A DNA stretch of 64,000 nucleotides, taken from assembly GCF_030848805.1 (NCBI RefSeq), contig NC_092358.1, positions 19,811,297 through 19,875,296 on the forward strand. The letters are read 5' to 3'. The notes under the pieces are model-generated. The model worked only from the letters and a program-made list of their open reading frames with translations, ran no database searches and had not been told where the DNA came from. Positions 12,011 to 23,800 of the stretch are shown here, piece by piece (position 1 is the stretch's first letter; every line of letters starts with the position of its first letter). The DNA is from Temnothorax longispinosus (lineage: Eukaryota > Arthropoda > Insecta > Hymenoptera > Formicidae). The position numbers and the translations under genes were made by a program.

Positions 12011-14374
12011 TCTATTAAAATATTTATTTATTTTTTTTATTTAGGATAATGATTCCCTTCTCGGGATACATGTTCTGTGTTTTGGTTAAATCATGTTTCA
12101 CATCTACACCTTTTCTATATTAATTTCTACACTCATTTCTTGTTTCTTCAGTTTTTCCCTCTCTTTCCTTTTATTGCACAACTTCAGCATCCATTCTATT
12201 CCTTTCCCGTCTTCTGCCATTATAAATTCTTTGCTCGGATTGGCTGCTCTTGATTCCGGGCATTCCCTTAGTATATGGTGCCAGGATTCCTCTCTTTCTT
12301 CACACATCCTGCACATTTTCTTGTTTTCCTCCTCCCAGTGTCTATTACCTTTTCATTCGTTTCCGCATCTGAATCTTGCGATTGTTTTCATCTTTATGCC
12401 TTTTCCTTTATACTCCAAATATTTCGCTCTTTCACTTGTTTTCCACCTGTTGTATTCCTTCGGTGATTTTGATCTCTCCATCTTCTTTCCTCTCTCTTCC
12501 AATTTTTCTCTTTGTAGTTGGTTGTCCATTCTTCTGTCGTGTTTTTTTCCTGTTCCTCTCTTGCTTCTCTTGTCCACTGGTTTAATCCGCCCTCCTCGTA
12601 AAACGTCTGCATCCTTCTGCCCCATTGTGTCTCCTCCCATTCTATATTGATAATTTCTCTTCTGCATTCTCTCAGTATTTCGTTGTCAGTCATTCCTTTT
12701 ACTTTCTCTTGGTATTTTAGTGCTCTTCCTCCAGCCTCTATACTGATTTGTTCTATCTTTGTTTCTTCTTTGACTATATAGCCTGGCGTGCATCTATTTA
12801 AGCCTAATATTCATCTTATGTATATTTCTTGAAGTGCTTCTATCTTCTTCCATTCTTTCCATCCCCATATTTCTACTCTGTATAAGAGTATGCTTTTGAC
12901 CATGACATTAAACATCATCATTCTCCTGTCAAAGTTTCCTCCAAATTTCTTCTCACCTATTCCCCAAATCTGTGCCATGGCTGCTGCTGCTTTTCTTACT
13001 ATATCTATTATGTGTGCTTCATCGGTGTTGCATTTCTTAAATGTAAATCCTAGATATTTGAACTCCTTGACTTCTTCTATCTTGTTTTCCTTCCATTTCT
13101 AGTTCCTTTCTTGTTTAATTCTCCCTTTCTTACAAAAAACCAACATTTTAAATTTATCTACATTTAAAGTTAGTTCCTTTTCCTCTAAATATCTTTCTAG
13201 GTTTTTCAGCATTTTCTTCATTTCTCTTTCCGTCTCCGCCATCATCGGTAGGTCGTTTGCATACGCCAAGGTATATATTCTCTTTCTTCCCAGTCTTACG
13301 CGTTCTGTCTTTTCTTTAGAAAGTCCTCCACGTCTGCGATAAATGTTATGAACAGGAGTGGGCTCAGTGGGCGTCCTTGCCTCAGCTCTCCTTCTGTCCA
13401 GAACTCTTCTGTGCATTTGTCTCCTACGATTACTCTGTTGATCGTTTCCTCATAAATATCTTTTATTCTGTCGATTAGTTTCCTATTTATACCGCTTTCT
13501 TCCAGAGCCTTCCATAGTTTCTTTCTGTTTACCTTATCAACCGCTGCCTTCAGGTCTGCAAAGAAGTCGTAGAGATTTCCCCTCTTTTTCGTTATCGTTT
13601 TTCCTGCTGCTATTTTCAGTGCAAATTCTCTATTCTATGCAACTTCTCTTTTTCCTAAAATTTGATTGCGTTTCTGGGAGCAGCTTCAGTCTTTCGACTT
13701 CCTTCCTCAGTTTTTCTTCTAGAATCATTGCATAGATTTTGTAATTTTTTGCTTCTTTTCTGTCTTCTTTTTTGTGTATTGGGTATATTATGCCTACTTT
13801 CCATCCTCTTGGCAGTTTCTCTCCGTTCCATATTTTTCCTATTATTTTTCTCAGTTTTTTTTTTGTTTCCTTGTCTGCGTTTGACCACACTTCGTTTCTG
13901 AGTCTGTTTTCACCTGTTGCTTTCTTTTTCTTGAGTCTTCTTACTGCGTTTTCCATCTCTTCTTCTGTAATTTCCTCTCCCTCTTCCTTTGTTTCTTCCT
14001 CTCGTGGCACTTCTTCGTTGTCTCCTGCTTCTTGCTCGTTTCGTGTATCGTTGTTTCCTCTCGTCTCTCTTCCCTCCAGTAGCTCCATGAAGTGTCTTTT
14101 TCATTGTTGTTCCTCAATGCTGTCATCTGGCTTTTCTCGTCAATCTCTCTCCTTTTTTATGTATCTCTATATTTTTGTTTCATTTTGTATCTCTGCGATT
14201 TCGGTCTGCTCTCTTTCTCTTTATTCTTTCTTTTTTGTTTTGCAGAGCTTGTTGTGTCTTTGTTATTCCTCTATGTATTCTGTTCTTTCTATGTTTCCTT
14301 TTTTCATTTGTATGAGTAATCGATTCAGTTTCGTTTTGCTGTTTCTGCAGTCCTTGTCTATTAAAATATTTATT
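12011..14374 (-). mobile_element. 5'-truncated LINE with 18-bp target duplications
   Basis: The element (about 12029-14356) is inserted in intron 11 of A2 and reads on the minus strand. An 18-bp duplication TCTATTAAAATATTTATT lies at 12011-12028 and 14357-14374. An A-rich tail (T-rich on the plus strand) touches the left copy, as expected for target-primed reverse transcription. The encoded reverse transcriptase is broken. Its N-terminal part is at 14088-13630, a palm segment with Y-A-N-D in place of the catalytic Y-A-D-D is near 13270, and a C-terminal C-x2-C-x8-H-x4-C knuckle is near 12300. I do not assign a clade. Confidence 0.85.
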
Positions 14375-17300
14375 AATATCACTGTAACAACATTTCAGGA
14401 ACACATATCTACTATGCCAGAATAGCAATTTGACAACCACAAGGAAATAGTTTCATTGGGGGCATTCAAGACGATATCTAATCAATGCTCTTTATATTGG
14501 AAAGAAACTGAAAGCCGAAAATATAATTTCCCTGGAGTAAATAGAAATACATTACTTAAATACAATAACGCGGCAACAATTACTGCAATTCTTTGGGGTA
14601 ACCACCTATTTTTATATGCGGACTATATCATTCAATCAAAAAGATTAGGTTTTGTAGAGAAAAACAAATGGAAAATATAATTCTTTTTATATGACGTACA
14701 ATTTTTGAGAGAAGTGGTTTTGATAAATAATAAATTAATTATATTTTTTTAACATAATCTCCATTAGAAAAATATACGTAGCAATGCTCGACGTAAGTTG
14801 TCGGTACATGTGATGCCCACGGCTATGTCAATGAAAAGGAATTTGCCTGAAACACCTGGAATTACCGTTGTGTCATCTGATAATAAAATTAAGGAATTTG
14901 ACGATTTCATTTAAGCTAAGTCAAAGTTAAAATATCCTTTACTAAAACCGCACGACAAAAATTTTGTCAGAAAGGGTATTAGATGCTCTTCTAAGATGTA
15001 AACAGAAATGACACAATAATAGTTTTGGTTTGTTATGCATTTCGTTATATTTTCAAAGAGAAGCTAGTTTTTAATTCTTTTGCTTTCTTTTTCTCTCTTT
15101 TTAGTATTACGATATTTTTCTGTATCAAATCTGTGGTTTACGCGAGTAAAATAGTATAATAATTTTCTACTTTCTATGAAATTGAAATCATTGTGTGTTA
15201 GATATGTAAGTAATAATGTTTGTACAATTGCAAATGTATTGCAATTTAATTACAACGCGACATGACGTAATATACTCGACCATTGAAGGAACCAACGTGT
15301 CGGTATCGTGGTGAATTCAAATGCAATCTCGATACATCTTGTTGTTTATTAAATACCATATTACACATTCGAATAAATTATATTAAAACTTAATACAAAA
15401 AACACGTTTGCAGCTGTTTTGTACGTAAATATTGAATTCCTCGCATAATTGTACAAAATACTGGCAAGATGTTACATTTTTATTTACATAAATATGTATA
15501 AGCATATAAGCTATGTATTATAAGTTTTGTTTCCAACACGTTATTCTTAAAAAAATCCACTTAATAAAGATTTTGCAACAATATAATGGTATGCGTGAGT
15601 CAAAATAAGTCTCCTTCAAAGGAAAACCTTCTAATATCAAAATTCGCACAAGGATACAAATCTGATTTATTAAATCCGGCAAACTTATTTCTCTAAGCAC
15701 CTTCAGCTTTTAAACAATTAAATTATATTTGTAGATAATAATAAGTAAGGTATGTTGACAGAACTCAAATTTATCATTTTCATTAATTAAACAAAGTTAA
15801 ATAAAACAAAGCCAACAATGAAAATCACAAGATTAACTTTTAAATGTAAACTTCGATTTATGTATTTCAAACTAAATCTAGCTAAGTATATTTCTGGATG
15901 TTAATATTTTGGTATCTACTTCGACTGCAAATTATATAAAAAAAAAAAAAAAAAAATGACAATAATTTGATGCGGGCAAATGAAAATCGGTGTAATAAAA
16001 AATCCCGAAAGTAGTCAGACAGATGTCTGAGTGCGAACGTAAAATCAACAATAATATGTAGCATTGTGGCGGAATCAACGAACTCTCCCAGACGAGGGTC
16101 ATCGGAAATGGAAAAAAGATTTAAGAAAAACTAAATTATTACGATATCCTAATATGGACTTACAAAATCTGGAAGAAAATTATCCGTGCTAAGACCTTAC
16201 AGTTTCTTGGGACATCTAGAAGAGAAATTCTCATTTATTGATATCATTTAAGCAATTTAATAAATAACACAAAAATATAAAAAATAAATGCTTCTAATAG
16301 ACAATGGAAATTAAAATTATTAATTAAAAAAGATTTTTTTTAAATAGTAGTATGACGTTTCTATGTTATATTAAAAAATCTCTTGATTTTAGTAGCATAT
16401 GTTTCGCATTCTGAAATATTTGTTTTATATAAACGCTGTAGCTGCAAATAATAATTAAAAGGTAGTCACAAAAAATCTCGTTGCAATTAAACCCATTTGT
16501 TGCTTCCGTTACTAACGCTAATAATTAATGTAACCAGCAATCATACAATCAGAACAAATACGCTATCAATTAGGCGTGAAAGCTTGAAAAATGGTATTCG
16601 CGGTATTCGCGAATTCATCGAGATTCGACGTCGCGGCCGAGTTATGGAGCATGATGAAATCGCTAGCCATAGCAAGGCTATGCAATCGATTCTCGCGTGT
16701 AAAAAAAGTGAATTATCATCCCCCAATTAGGGCTGTCAAAGTTCTACATTAGTCAAAATAAAGAGAAAGACGGTGAGAAAAAAGGGGCAAGGACGGAAGG
16801 GAGATGGGGAGACAAAGGAATAGGGAGCACGCGGTGTCAGGCGAAAGTGATTTCATTAAAAATTTGTGCGTTTAGGAACTGCTGTCGGAACCGGGCTTGC
16901 TAGACCAGGGTTTATGTTGTCAACCCTCTTCGCTATTTACGATAGTAAGAAGATAGTAGGAAAACGGAAAATGGACAAAGATGTTTCATAAAGATGATGG
17001 CTCGAAATGAAGAATGCAAGAAACGTCGACAATGAGGACGACTTCGACGATGAGGATGATGGCGATGATTAGAAAGGGGTAGTACAGACACCGACAAGCC
17101 AATATCTGCCTCTCTTTCTTCAATTCTATCCATACAGATGGGTCACAGTCCATCAATGTTATAATCAACTCGGTTACTCTCGTAATTCTCGTCCGTTCGC
17201 ATAAATATACACCAAACGGTCGTGTACTAGACAGGTCGCGAGACACTACCGCGTCTTTTGATATAAAAAAACAATGCTTTTCAAGCGACGTGACGCTTGA

Positions 17301-18159
17301 AAAATACACAAAAAATTAAATAAAGAAAGCAACTGACGCCACATGACCGCACGACATGATACAGTACTGGCGCTGCCAAGTAGCTTATCTGGAATTTTCG
17401 CCTCGTCAGATTTTTGGTTTAAGCATCTCGGAACCAAAGGTCGTAAAAAAAGTCTAATGACACTTTTAATATATAATATCGATACAAAGTTTCGATTGTG
17501 ACCAATTCGAATAAAATTAGTGCCGTCAATCCTTAGATATCGAGTCGAATCTACAAAAAAGTGTTTAACAATTCCAGAGAGTTTTCAGTTTCACTTACGC
17601 ACATATTTACACACTCAAAGCGACTTTGTCCACCAAGACGCATCATCATGTATAGATAATTGTCATGTATGAAAGCGCATATGTATATAGGAACATGTAG
17701 AAAAGATTTACATACTTGTAGAAATGTATACAAAAGCAACAAATGAATAAGAAAAAGATATTAATCATGACTTATTAGTCTAGTAAAATTACCTATAAAT
17801 AAATGTATATCTTAATATTATGCATTTAAATATTATACTAATCTTATATTGCACATTACATATCATTTCTATATTACATATGTTACATATCTGATCTATT
17901 ATTTCTGTATTCCAATACAGAATTAATAATTTTCATACAACATACAGTTAGTATGTTATTAGTGCAAAATATTATTTTCTTGCATCTAAATTTGAAATTA
18001 CTGCATAATTATATGTGCCATCATTAATCTCTTTCTTGAGTTATCCAAAATTATTTTCATGCAGTGTTTAGGAAGCCGGGTAACAAATGTGTTTGATCAG
18101 TATTCTATTAAAATTTAATATTTGTTAACCTTATTCCTAATAAGGTTCCTTTGTCTAAT

Positions 18160-18290
18160 TCAGAATTAGCGCGTCACCGCAGAAGAATCGCTGAACGCGT
18201 GCGCCAATCAGCAGCGGCCATGTCCGGCGCTTCGCTCGCGAATCGCGAGACACAAAATCCATCAGCCGTAAAGGTAAATCCCTTGCCTTG
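18160..18290 (+). promoter_or_regulatory. CpG-rich block with CCAAT box, unit B
   Basis: A short GC- and CpG-rich island contains GCCAATCAGCAGCGG with CCAAT at 18204-18208, in the classic NF-Y context, and ends at a possible splice donor (AAAGGTAAAT). The block is conserved in units C and D but the CCAAT portion is absent from A and E. It may be the promoter or first non-coding exon of gene B, about 2.7 kb upstream of the first coding exon. Transcript data would be needed to place the start site. Confidence 0.4.
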
Positions 18291-19534
18291 AGCCTAAAAT
18301 CGGCAAATCATTATCGAGAATCCTCTGGAAGGTCGAGTAAACAAAAGCGCGCGAGTAGGATCGCGACACGCATGTTACAGTCACGTAGTAATGTGAATAG
18401 AAATTCACACCACGCTGTCAAATCATTTTTCAAATGCACGCTGCTTCACGTTACGGCGATCGTAATTTCTTAAGTTCACGTTACGTTACTTCGCGTCCGT
18501 CGCGTTCCGTTACGTTAAATTCATCGTAATCCCGGCATAACGACAGTATAGCGCGTAGCAGTTTGCAGCAGAGGATCATTTTTCACTCCGTTTCCGCTGA
18601 TTGTGAGCCTACAAAGTCCGTGTAATTCGTACGTTCGATCTGACAGATCTTCCGATTAAACTATCATTGCTGTGATACTTCCACCGAGCTACATAACATC
18701 CGCAGCGCGGGATCCAGAAGCTTCCACCGGTCTTCGAAATCCAGCCACCGCACAGTATAGTGTACCGCGAATAGACCGTAAGTTTTAACAAACTTTTCTT
18801 CTTATTTACTTCTGCACTTGCACTTCCTATCCATAACCGCAAAATCGCGCGCGACCTTAATCACAGATGCAATAATAAAAATCAAATATTAAAGTTCAGG
18901 AACTATATTAATAAAGGTGCTTGCCGTTAGCGTTTATTTTTATAAAAAACAAAAAGTAGGTATTACTCGCTTGAAACGTTCCAAATAAAACCTTCTTCAT
19001 GTTCAGAAAGATCGGCGAATGTGAAAATTGCTGACATTATTGTGCAACATTTTCATGTTTTTATTCAATGTTTTATGCAACATTAATATTATTGATATCT
19101 TATTTTATGACTCATTGTCAGAAATTTTCGGAAAAAACTGTTCAAAATCAAATCCTTTTTCTCTATGCCGTTTAATGAAAATCCCGCCTTAAAATATTGA
19201 TAAATCTTTCCTACAAATTTGCATGGTTTTCGCGACGTTAAATGGCGTAAATAATACTTTAAAATCTAACAGCTTAATTTCGCTTCGGGAATAGACGGCA
19301 TATTTCCTCAAAAAAAGAAAAACAATGCCTCGTTTTTGCCTGTGTCATGCAGACTCACTATACTTGGTCTCAGGTAAACACTAAAGGCAAAGCAAAGTCG
19401 GTATACAACAACAGCTGATCGGTTGTCGACTCCGAGATCAGCCGAGTCGTTAACACTTGGAAAATTAACTGATATCTTGGGCTGTCGACAACCTATTGGC
19501 CCGGTAAATTTTTTGGCTCGTTGATGGGGGTCCG

Positions 19535-19738
19535 ATGTTTCAGAAACTTCCGAAATTCACGAATATAAAACCCCGGATCTTCGCGCGCGAGCTCGCACTC
19601 GACCTCCAGCCTTTAGTTGCGACAGTGTGTGATTCTCTTGCGTTCCGAAAAAGATTACGTGTCTTTTCGCTCACTCGGCGATTTTCAAAAGAGACTTTAG
19701 CGGCTGGCGACAAGTCTAGATATTCTCACAAGTTTAAA
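19535..19738 (+). other. Arg-rich upstream ORF ending at a splice donor, unit B
   Basis: A 68-codon ORF starting ATGTTTCAG encodes a basic peptide beginning MFQKLPKF with an RKRLRVFSLTRRFSK segment, and stops being exon-like at a good donor (AAAGTAAGT). Units C (35128-35331) and E (63319 on) keep the same ATG and frame; A and D lack the ATG. It resembles a mitochondrial targeting segment, but its phase (0) does not match exon 1, which needs two carried bases. A coding role is therefore doubtful; a 5' untranslated exon is as likely. Confidence 0.25.
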
Positions 19739-20103
19739 GTAAGTGACTTGCGGAATCGAACATTATTCCATCGCGGCATCGTTCGCGGAAGCGCGAACTT
19801 CATTAAGGGGAAAAAAAACCGTACCTGGTGCCTGGGGCTACTTTTATACACCCCAATTAATTTCATTGTTATTAATTATATATTGCATATTTTGCATTGC
19901 TCTATAATAATTTAGCAGTATTTGAGGACAATACGTATATAGATTTATTCATTATTTTCCGTGAAAAGTAAAAAAAAAGCAAATAAATATTTGAAAAACG
20001 AAAGCAGCACATATAAATTACTGGTGACGTGAGCTTCATTTTTTGACACTTGGTTGGTTGTTTAAGTAGCTCCAGCGCCCGGACGCGCGCGTTGTTGGGT
20101 TGA

Positions 20104-20685
20104 TTAACCCTTCGTCCGCATACGTTTTTTTGGCACCTTTACGCCGCATAGGTGGGTCGTTTTCGTCTTGTCGTTTTTTTTTAAGTGTTAAAGTGTTACA
20201 AAAAATCTGAAAAAATTCATGGAGGTAATTCAAACCTTCAATTTGAAGTATCAATCATAAAATTATAAGCAATTTAATTTTTTCACATATTTTTTATTTA
20301 AGAAATGGAGCAACTACAACTACAACTTGTAAAATCATCTTTTACTCAAAAAATCATAACTTTAAGACAAATAAAGATATCGAAATGAATAAAAAAAGAA
20401 ATTGAAGGGGAAAAACGTACCTTTCATAAAAAAAATATTGCATGCAATTATTTTGAAATGAAGTGCTTAAGTGTTCGCCGCCAACCTCGTTTTTTCAAGA
20501 ATTACGTGTCTCCTGTGACGGCTGGAGGAGGTCTGGCGCCTTGAAACTCGGTAGGCGGGTTCTCGGGGAGCATAACTTTTTTTACGGATGCGCAGTGGCG
20601 CCATTTCTACGCGTTTGCAAAAGTTACAACTACATTTGATTTTCGCCCGGACGAAAACGACCCACCTAGTGGGACGAAGGGTTAA
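20104..20685. mobile_element. TTAA-flanked MITE, family 3 (piggyBac-like), B only
   Basis: The ends CCCTTCGTCC and GGACGAAGGG are bounded by TTAA. A perfect subterminal inverted repeat (GGTGGGTCGTTTTCGTC near 20152, its complement near 20646) lies inside. It is about 580 bp with no transposase. The empty site GATTAACTTGTACAT is present in unit D near 50367 and, slightly altered, in C near 35728, so this insertion is private to B. Confidence 0.85.
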
Positions 20686-20888
20686 CTTGTACATATTCTG
20701 TAAATAAATATTTATTTTAATTAAGACTATGTAAATACAACTTTTAGACGATTATAATATATAATTTCCGCATTCACAGTGAATCTCGAAGGTCTTCTTT
20801 CCTTTCCTTCGCTCGGGCACAGACTATGATGCGAATAATTCTTAAGAAGTTATAATTTTTTTTGTTACAATATTTTTCAGCATCGTTG

Positions 20889-23800
20889 ATGTATAGATAT
20901 AATAAATTGACAATTTCATATATCCTTCAAGTCTTTATGTGTATTTTTTTCACGTTTAGAAATAATATTTTTGAGTCTGCGGCACTGGTGACCAACAAGT
21001 CACCCTGTGTGACTGTGAAGAATCCTTATGTGAAACCTGTGAAGAAGCGATTCGATAACATAAAACATGCAGATAACAGAAAATATGCAGATAAATTGTA
21101 CAGAGGCTTAGTACTTAAAAATAAAATGAAAATTCTTTTAATAAGCGATTCAAAAGCTGACATGAGTATTGCTGCAATGGACGTTAATATCGGTAATTAT
21201 ATTTATGTTATTTCTGTATTTTATGCATTAACTTGGTGTTTCTAGCAATACCTACCTATATGAACTTTCTTATGAAATCATACTGTGCATAAATTATAAA
21301 TTGTCACAAAAGAATATATCGTCAAAGGATAAATAACAATTTTAGTATTTAATATACTTTAATATATTAACATTTAGGTCTTTGTAATTTCATCTGTAAT
21401 TTGCTTAATAACATTATATATTTGCTGTATACCTATAAATTCAATGTTTTGATGTGCAGTTTATGTATTCTCCTTCTTCTGAGTCATTCTACACTATTAA
21501 TATTGTTTACATTTGCTTGTGGATTGATTTAGTTATATTTTGTGATTTCGCATATATATATACATTTATATATACGTATAATGAAACATTAATATGTTTC
21601 TATTACCCTTTCGGTACGGAGCGACCGGGACGCGAACGGCCCTCCAGTGGTTGAAGCGTCGAACCGCCGATATACGCGATTTGGCCGACAGAGCTAGGCA
21701 CTCGACGTTCAACGCCTTCAATTATAATATGTAATAACTGGGTGTATAAAAACTCAATAACAAGAACAATTTAAACAATGTATTAACAGAAGCATTTCAA
21801 ATTAACTCTCGGCCGCAGTGAGCAGCATGTAGACAGTGACTATATAGTCACTGCTCGGCCGCAACGAGGAGTATAATGGACAGTGACTATAGTCATTCTC
21901 CGTACCAAAAGGGTTAATTAATGTTCTATATTATCAATTTCAGAAATTATTTGACTAGAGATAAAATATGTTACAGGTTACAATTGCGATACCTGGCCTC
22001 TACTTGGATTAGCGCACCTTTGCGAGCATATGTTATCTATGGGAACGAAGAAATTTTCTGCACAAGATGATTACGATATGTACGTGTCGCAGTCTAACGG
22101 TCAGCAAAATGCAATGACAAGCTTAAACTCCACTAATTATTATTTCACTGTAACTCCGGATAAGTTGAATGGAGCTTTAGATCGATTTGCGCAGTTTTTC
22201 ATAGCGCCTCTCTTTGACGAGGATTTGATTGAGACAGCGATACATAATATAGATTCAGAATTCAACGAAATGGTAACGGAAGAAAAGTGCCGATTAATAG
22301 GATTAGAGAAAGTATCTATAAAAATGGATCATCCGTATTCAAAATTCGGCCTAGGCGATAAAGAGACATTAGACGAATTACCGAAAAAGATGAAAATTAA
22401 CGTTAGAACCAAACTAAAGGAGTTTTATAAGAAATATTATTCTGCAAATATTATGTCGCTGTGTATTCTTAGTAAAGGTATAGCAATATTTTAGAACATA
22501 AATGTTTTTTATACTGTTATATACAAAAATATTTTAATTTTGGGATAAGTAAAGGAGAGTTGCCGAATGCGTACTATTTAAGTTATTTTTTATTATATTT
22601 CCCATTTGATAGTGATTTTTACGCAAACAAACGTTAGAAATTATAGCTTGATGTTTCAGACACCTATTAATACATGTTTGGCTTTTTACCAATAACAAAT
22701 TAATTTGTTATAAATCTTTTCGTAACATGCTGCAAAAGGTACTGGTACGATTTAGGCAACCGTCTAAATCGGTCGCCTAAATCGTACGTGTGTCTTTTAA
22801 ATCATATCCTTCTTGAAAGTATCGCATTTATAAATAAAAATAATTAAAAATGTAAGACTAATGAAAGAAATAATTAACTTATACCTATTTTACTAATAAT
22901 TCATCAAAAAAAGATTAAGTACTTAATAATTAATAAATCACAATAATGAAAAAATAAGGACGTCACTGTCGTGTTAACATAATTTAAATTATGTCACGTA
23001 ACATAGAGATGCGTGCGCATGAGTATACAGCACGAATTCCTAGATTGTATCGGCACGATATAGGAAATTTTATGGTACAATTTAGGAAACTTGATAGGAT
23101 TTTATAAAAATATCGATTTAATCATTATAATAATTGCAAATAGGTATACATATGCAAAAGACGTTAAATATTCGACTAAACCTTCTTTTATAAAAATGTA
23201 ACAATTGATACTAAAATTGCATAATTACATTATAATTAGCTATATAAATTGATAAAAAATTTACGTCAGTTGTATGTGAAATTTTTAAATGTTAGCACGC
23301 ACACAACAAGATGTAATCTGTACTCTGAATGTCATGTTAAATTTTTGTCTATATTACTTATTTCTCATTTATTTCACATTTTTGTTACTAAATGTTGCTT
23401 ATATTAAGTAATAATATATCTAATGAAATATTGACAAGATACGATTTAAGCGACAGGTACGCATTCGAAAACTCTCCCCTACTAAATGATAATAAATGAA
23501 ATTTTTATAATCAATGAGTTAATGCATTTTATGATCAGTTAGTGTATTAAACATTATATTATCTTATCTTCAAAAAAGAATCTTCAAGATAGAATTTTAT
23601 CAGTACATACATAAATAAGGAAAATATGTGAAAATCTTGGTCTTCATAAAATTGCTACATAAAATTTTAATTGTTTTCTAAATTTGTTTTAACAAATATA
23701 TTATTATTATTATTATCAATATTTTTAACCCTTCGAGGCCACACCTTTCTTTTTAATACGCCCCGGCCATCCTAGGGTGGTCGCCACTCAGACGGATTTA

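Larger units (their letters stand above)
8641..15001 (+). pseudogene. IDE-like M16A protease, copy A2 (broken)
   Basis: Recognisable exons are: exon 1 8641-8827 (ATG 8665), exon 2 9267-9789, exon 4 10037-10269, exon 5 10407-10783, exon 6 11204-11313, exon 11 11577-11876, exon 12 14399-14597, exon 13 14768-15001. Exon 3 and exons 7-10 are absent. The zinc motif is H-L-C-Q-H. Exon 2 stops right after the DHP segment because of an inserted inverted copy (9622-9697) and its acceptor has lost its pyrimidine tract. Exons 5, 11, 12 and 13 each carry a stop or frameshift. A LINE sits in intron 11. The C-terminal codons still spell SSKM, as in copy D. It is clearly a pseudogene, though parts (GHKGKG in exon 4) look more like ancestral IDE than B or C do. 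Confidence 0.8.
15002..20888. other. Spacer between copy A2 and gene B
   Basis: From about 15270 this repeats the beginning of unit A. It holds a GA-rich tract (16757-16826), a CpG-rich block with a CCAAT box (18160-18480), an arginine-rich ORF (19535-19738) and a MITE (20104-20685). Remaining sequence is AT-rich with no supported gene. The stretch around 16930-17960 is shared only with unit A and is missing from C, D and E, where the flanking sequence is joined directly (compare 33680). Confidence 0.7.

Noticed and set aside
13662..14425. Hydrophobic plus-strand ORFs resembling membrane proteins
   Set aside because: They are antisense shadows of the minus-strand reverse transcriptase.
19326..19400. 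Upstream ATG with MPRFCLCHADS-type peptide as first coding exon
   Set aside because: Its splice phase differs between units and does not match exon 1, so it is more likely untranslated.
21977..22477. Assignment to nardilysin instead of IDE
   Set aside because: The motif context (HLCEH with Cys) and the absence of the long acidic insert before the zinc domain fit IDE better than nardilysin.
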